Made by a program: the position numbers and the translations under genes. Shown here one piece after another: positions 62,252 to 64,000 of a stretch of DNA of 64,000 bases (position 1 is the stretch's first letter; each line of letters begins with the position of its first letter). The notes beneath the pieces are model-generated. The model was not told the origin of the DNA and did not search any database. It saw only the letters and a program-made list of their open reading frames with translations. This DNA is from Herminiimonas fonticola (GTDB lineage Bacteria; Pseudomonadota; Gammaproteobacteria; Burkholderiales; Burkholderiaceae_D): NCBI RefSeq assembly GCF_003293745.1, contig NZ_PTLZ01000001.1, positions 310,001-374,000 of the forward strand. The letters are read 5' to 3'.

Positions 62252-63703
62252 CTAGATCACATACAGATCCACGTATTCATGGACTGGCATCGCTTCCAGC
62301 TTTTTCTGATCCAGCGAAATATCGAGAATTCTTTGCTGCTGTTTCGCCGGGAACTGGCGCGCCAGATTGATCCTGAATTTGGCTTCCAGTAGCGGGATGC
62401 CTTCCTTGCGGCGGCGGGCATGGCCGACCGGATATTCAACGACAATTTCTTTCAGCTTTTTGCCATCCTTGAATTCAATCGTTACGGCATTCGCGATCGA
62501 GCGCTTCTTCGGATCGTGATAATCCTTGGTGAACGCAGGATTTTCCACGCAGACGATCTTGTCGCGGAGGACATCGATACGTTTGTCGCTGGCAACATCG
62601 TTTTCGTAATCTGCCGCAGTCAGGCGACCGAAGATCAGCGGCACGGCGACCATGTACTGTATGCAGTGATCGCGGTCGGCCGGATTATCGAGCGGTCCTT
62701 TTTTATCGATGATGCGTATGCAGGCTTCGTGCGTGCGTATCGTGATTTTCTTGATATCTTCGACTTTCTTGCCGGCCTTGCTCAATTCTGTGTGCAAGGT
62801 CATCGCTGCCTCAACGGCGGTTTGCGAATGGAATTCTGCCGGGAAGGAAATCTTGAACAGCACGTTTTCCATCACATACGATTCGTACTTGCGCTGGAAC
62901 TTGAAGGGCTGGCCTTTGAACAGCACGTCGTAAAAACCCCAGGTCTTCGCAGTCAGTACCGAGGGATAACCCATCTCGCCAGTCTTCGCCATCAGCGCGA
63001 GTCGCACCGCGCGCGAAGTGGCATCGCCGGCCGCCCATGATTTGCGCGAACCGGTATTCGGTGAGTGGCGATACGTGCGCAACGACTGACCATCTACCCA
63101 GGCCAGCGATACCGCATTCAGGATTTCGTCGCGCGTCAGGCCCAGCATTTCTGCGACGACTGCAGTGGACGCCACCTTGACCAGCACCACGTGATCGAGG
63201 CCGACTTTGTTGAAGGAATTTTCCAGTGCGATACAACCCTGGATCTCATGCGCCTTGATCATGCCGGTCAGCACGTCACGCATCGTCAACGGCTTCTTGC
63301 CGGCAGCGACGGCTGTGCGCGACAACCAGTCGGCAGTGGCGAGTATGCCGCCCAGATTGTCGGATGGATGGCCCCATTCTGCTGCGAGCCAGGTATCGTT
63401 GAAATCCAGCCAACGTATCATCATGCCGATATTGAATGCGGCCTGTACCGGATCGAGCTGGAATTGCGTACCCGGCACTTTCGCGCCATGCGGGACTATC
63501 GTGCCCGGCACAATCGGCCCCATCAATTTTTTGCATGCCGGGTATTCGAGTGCTTCCAGGCCGCAGCCCAGCGTATCGATCAGGCAATTGCGCGCGGTGT
63601 CGTAGGCAAGCCTGGAAGTGATTTTGTACTTGGTGACGTAATCGACGATATCGACCAAGACCTTGTCGTGTTTGGGGCGTACATTTGAAATATGAGCAGA
63701 CAT
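62252..63703 (-). CDS. prpD: 2-Methylcitrate dehydratase PrpD
   Basis: A 483-residue MmgE/PrpD-family dehydratase converting 2-methylcitrate to 2-methyl-cis-aconitate. Signatures are [19 protein letters not shown] (core CLIDTLGCG, about 45-53), [19 protein letters not shown] (core [16 protein letters not shown], about 96-111), [15 protein letters not shown] and [17 protein letters not shown] (core [11 protein letters not shown]). The length is the usual 483. It lies between prpC and prpE, so this strain uses the PrpD route; an AcnD/PrpF pair is not seen in the window but could lie upstream. Confidence 0.95.
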   Translation of the reverse strand: MSAHISNVRPKHDKVLVDIVDYVTKYKITSRLAYDTARNCLIDTLGCGLEALEYPACKKLMGPIVPGTIVPHGAKVPGTQFQLDPVQAAFNIGMMIRWLDFNDTWLAAEWGHPSDNLGGILATADWLSRTAVAAGKKPLTMRDVLTGMIKAHEIQGCIALENSFNKVGLDHVVLVKVASTAVVAEMLGLTRDEILNAVSLAWVDGQSLRTYRHSPNTGSRKSWAAGDATSRAVRLALMAKTGEMGYPSVLTAKTWGFYDVLFKGQPFKFQRKYESYVMENVLFKISFPAEFHSQTAVEAAMTLHTELSKAGKKVEDIKKITIRTHEACIRIIDKKGPLDNPADRDHCIQYMVAVPLIFGRLTAADYENDVASDKRIDVLRDKIVCVENPAFTKDYHDPKKRSIANAVTIEFKDGKKLKEIVVEYPVGHARRRKEGIPLLEAKFRINLARQFPAKQQQRILDISLDQKKLEAMPVHEYVDLYVI

Positions 63704-63769
63704 GGGGATCCCGTAATCGTAGTGAATCAGGAATGAAGCGCCAGGCGAGGCCAGCCTTTTACTTGCGCT

Positions 63770-64000
63770 TTATTTTCGTTTTGCAAGCGGGACGAAAGCC
63801 AGATCTTCCGGGCCTACATAATGTGCGGAAGGCCGGATGATCTTGTTGTCTATACGTTGCTCTATGATGTGCGCGGCCCAGCCGGACGTGCGTGCGATCA
63901 CGAACAGCGGCGTGAACATCGCAGTCGGCACACCCATCATGTGATACGAGACCGCCGAGTACCAATCCAGATTGGCAAACATCTTTTTGACGTCCCACAT
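63770..64000 (-). CDS. prpC: 2-Methylcitrate synthase PrpC, C-terminal part (cut by window end)
   Basis: The last 76 residues of a citrate-synthase-family protein, with its start beyond the window. Visible are [26 protein letters not shown] (core [12 protein letters not shown], about 11-22 of the visible part), where the catalytic-domain substrate contacts lie, [13 protein letters not shown] and [12 protein letters not shown]. The YHMMGVPT segment distinguishes methylcitrate synthase from the housekeeping GltA. It is the first visible gene of the prpC-prpD-prpE order; prpB and the regulator are presumably upstream. Confidence 0.93.
   Translation of the reverse strand: MWDVKKMFANLDWYSAVSYHMMGVPTAMFTPLFVIARTSGWAAHIIEQRIDNKIIRPSAHYVGPEDLAFVPLAKRK

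Overview
The window reads as a chromosomal segment of a betaproteobacterium in the order Burkholderiales, most likely Oxalobacteraceae (Herminiimonas/Janthinobacterium-like). This is inferred from gene content: paired cyanophycin synthetases, an oxalate/formate-type antiporter, a short NAD-type isocitrate dehydrogenase and a prpC-prpD-prpE cluster. There are no rRNA genes, no CRISPR arrays and no recognisable insertion sequences or prophage. One tRNA gene, tRNA-Arg(CCG), is present.

Layout. 1-3.4 kb: the end of a dihydrolipoyl-dehydrogenase-like gene, a three-gene yqjD/yqjE/yqjK-like envelope operon, and a membrane-anchored cytochrome c. 3.6-7.6 kb: the tRNA, then a tightly overlapping operon of a DUF4394 protein, a cupredoxin-like protein and a GGDEF-EAL protein. 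7.8-8.4 kb: an outer-membrane beta-barrel. 8.5-16.3 kb: a cyanophycin locus with cphA' and cphA on one strand and, divergently, an ABC exporter overlapping a DUF1854 gene. 16.4-21.9 kb: housekeeping oxidoreductases, a GDT1/TMEM165-type manganese exporter under a yybP-ykoY riboswitch, a PhyH-type dioxygenase, a cupin, a zinc-ribbon glutaredoxin-like protein and an IMPACT protein. 21.9-25.2 kb: a SigF/NrsF sigma/anti-sigma pair divergent from a cytochrome b and Tat-exported molybdoenzyme pair, followed by a MxKDx-repeat secreted protein. A near-ideal SigF-type promoter lies in the divergent gap.

25.3-33.4 kb: ettA, kup, rarD, a diguanylate cyclase, an unknown membrane protein, and a small copper island (copZ-like, cueR, CzcE-like) with a clear CueR operator. 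33.6-39.2 kb: a complete five-gene peptide-type ABC importer. 39.2-41.9 kb: DUF418 and BrkB-family membrane proteins and a one-domain GIY-YIG-like protein. 42.0-43.7 kb: a decaying locus with fragments of an MFS transporter and a frameshifted SsuA-like binding protein. 43.8-52.6 kb: an aldo/keto reductase, opgG-opgH for osmoregulated periplasmic glucans, a pseudouridine synthase, trhO and an AI-2E-family permease. 52.8-54.7 kb: the oxalate/formate antiporter homologue with a long upstream region carrying three phased copies of a 15-bp motif. 54.7-58.3 kb: a PF03640 secreted protein, an ECF sigma factor with its membrane anti-sigma factor, then GFA, pirin and OsmC family proteins. 58.5-64 kb: isocitrate dehydrogenase, a DUF454 protein, and the end of a propionate (2-methylcitrate cycle) operon running off the window.

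The most system-like candidates are (i) the cyanophycin locus, where a degenerate CphA' sits beside an active-looking CphA and a dedicated ABC exporter/DUF1854 pair, (ii) the DUF4394-cupredoxin-GGDEF/EAL operon, which looks like a periplasmic redox or metal sensor feeding c-di-GMP turnover, and (iii) the SigF-controlled molybdoenzyme module. All functional statements rest on motifs read by eye; no database search was run.
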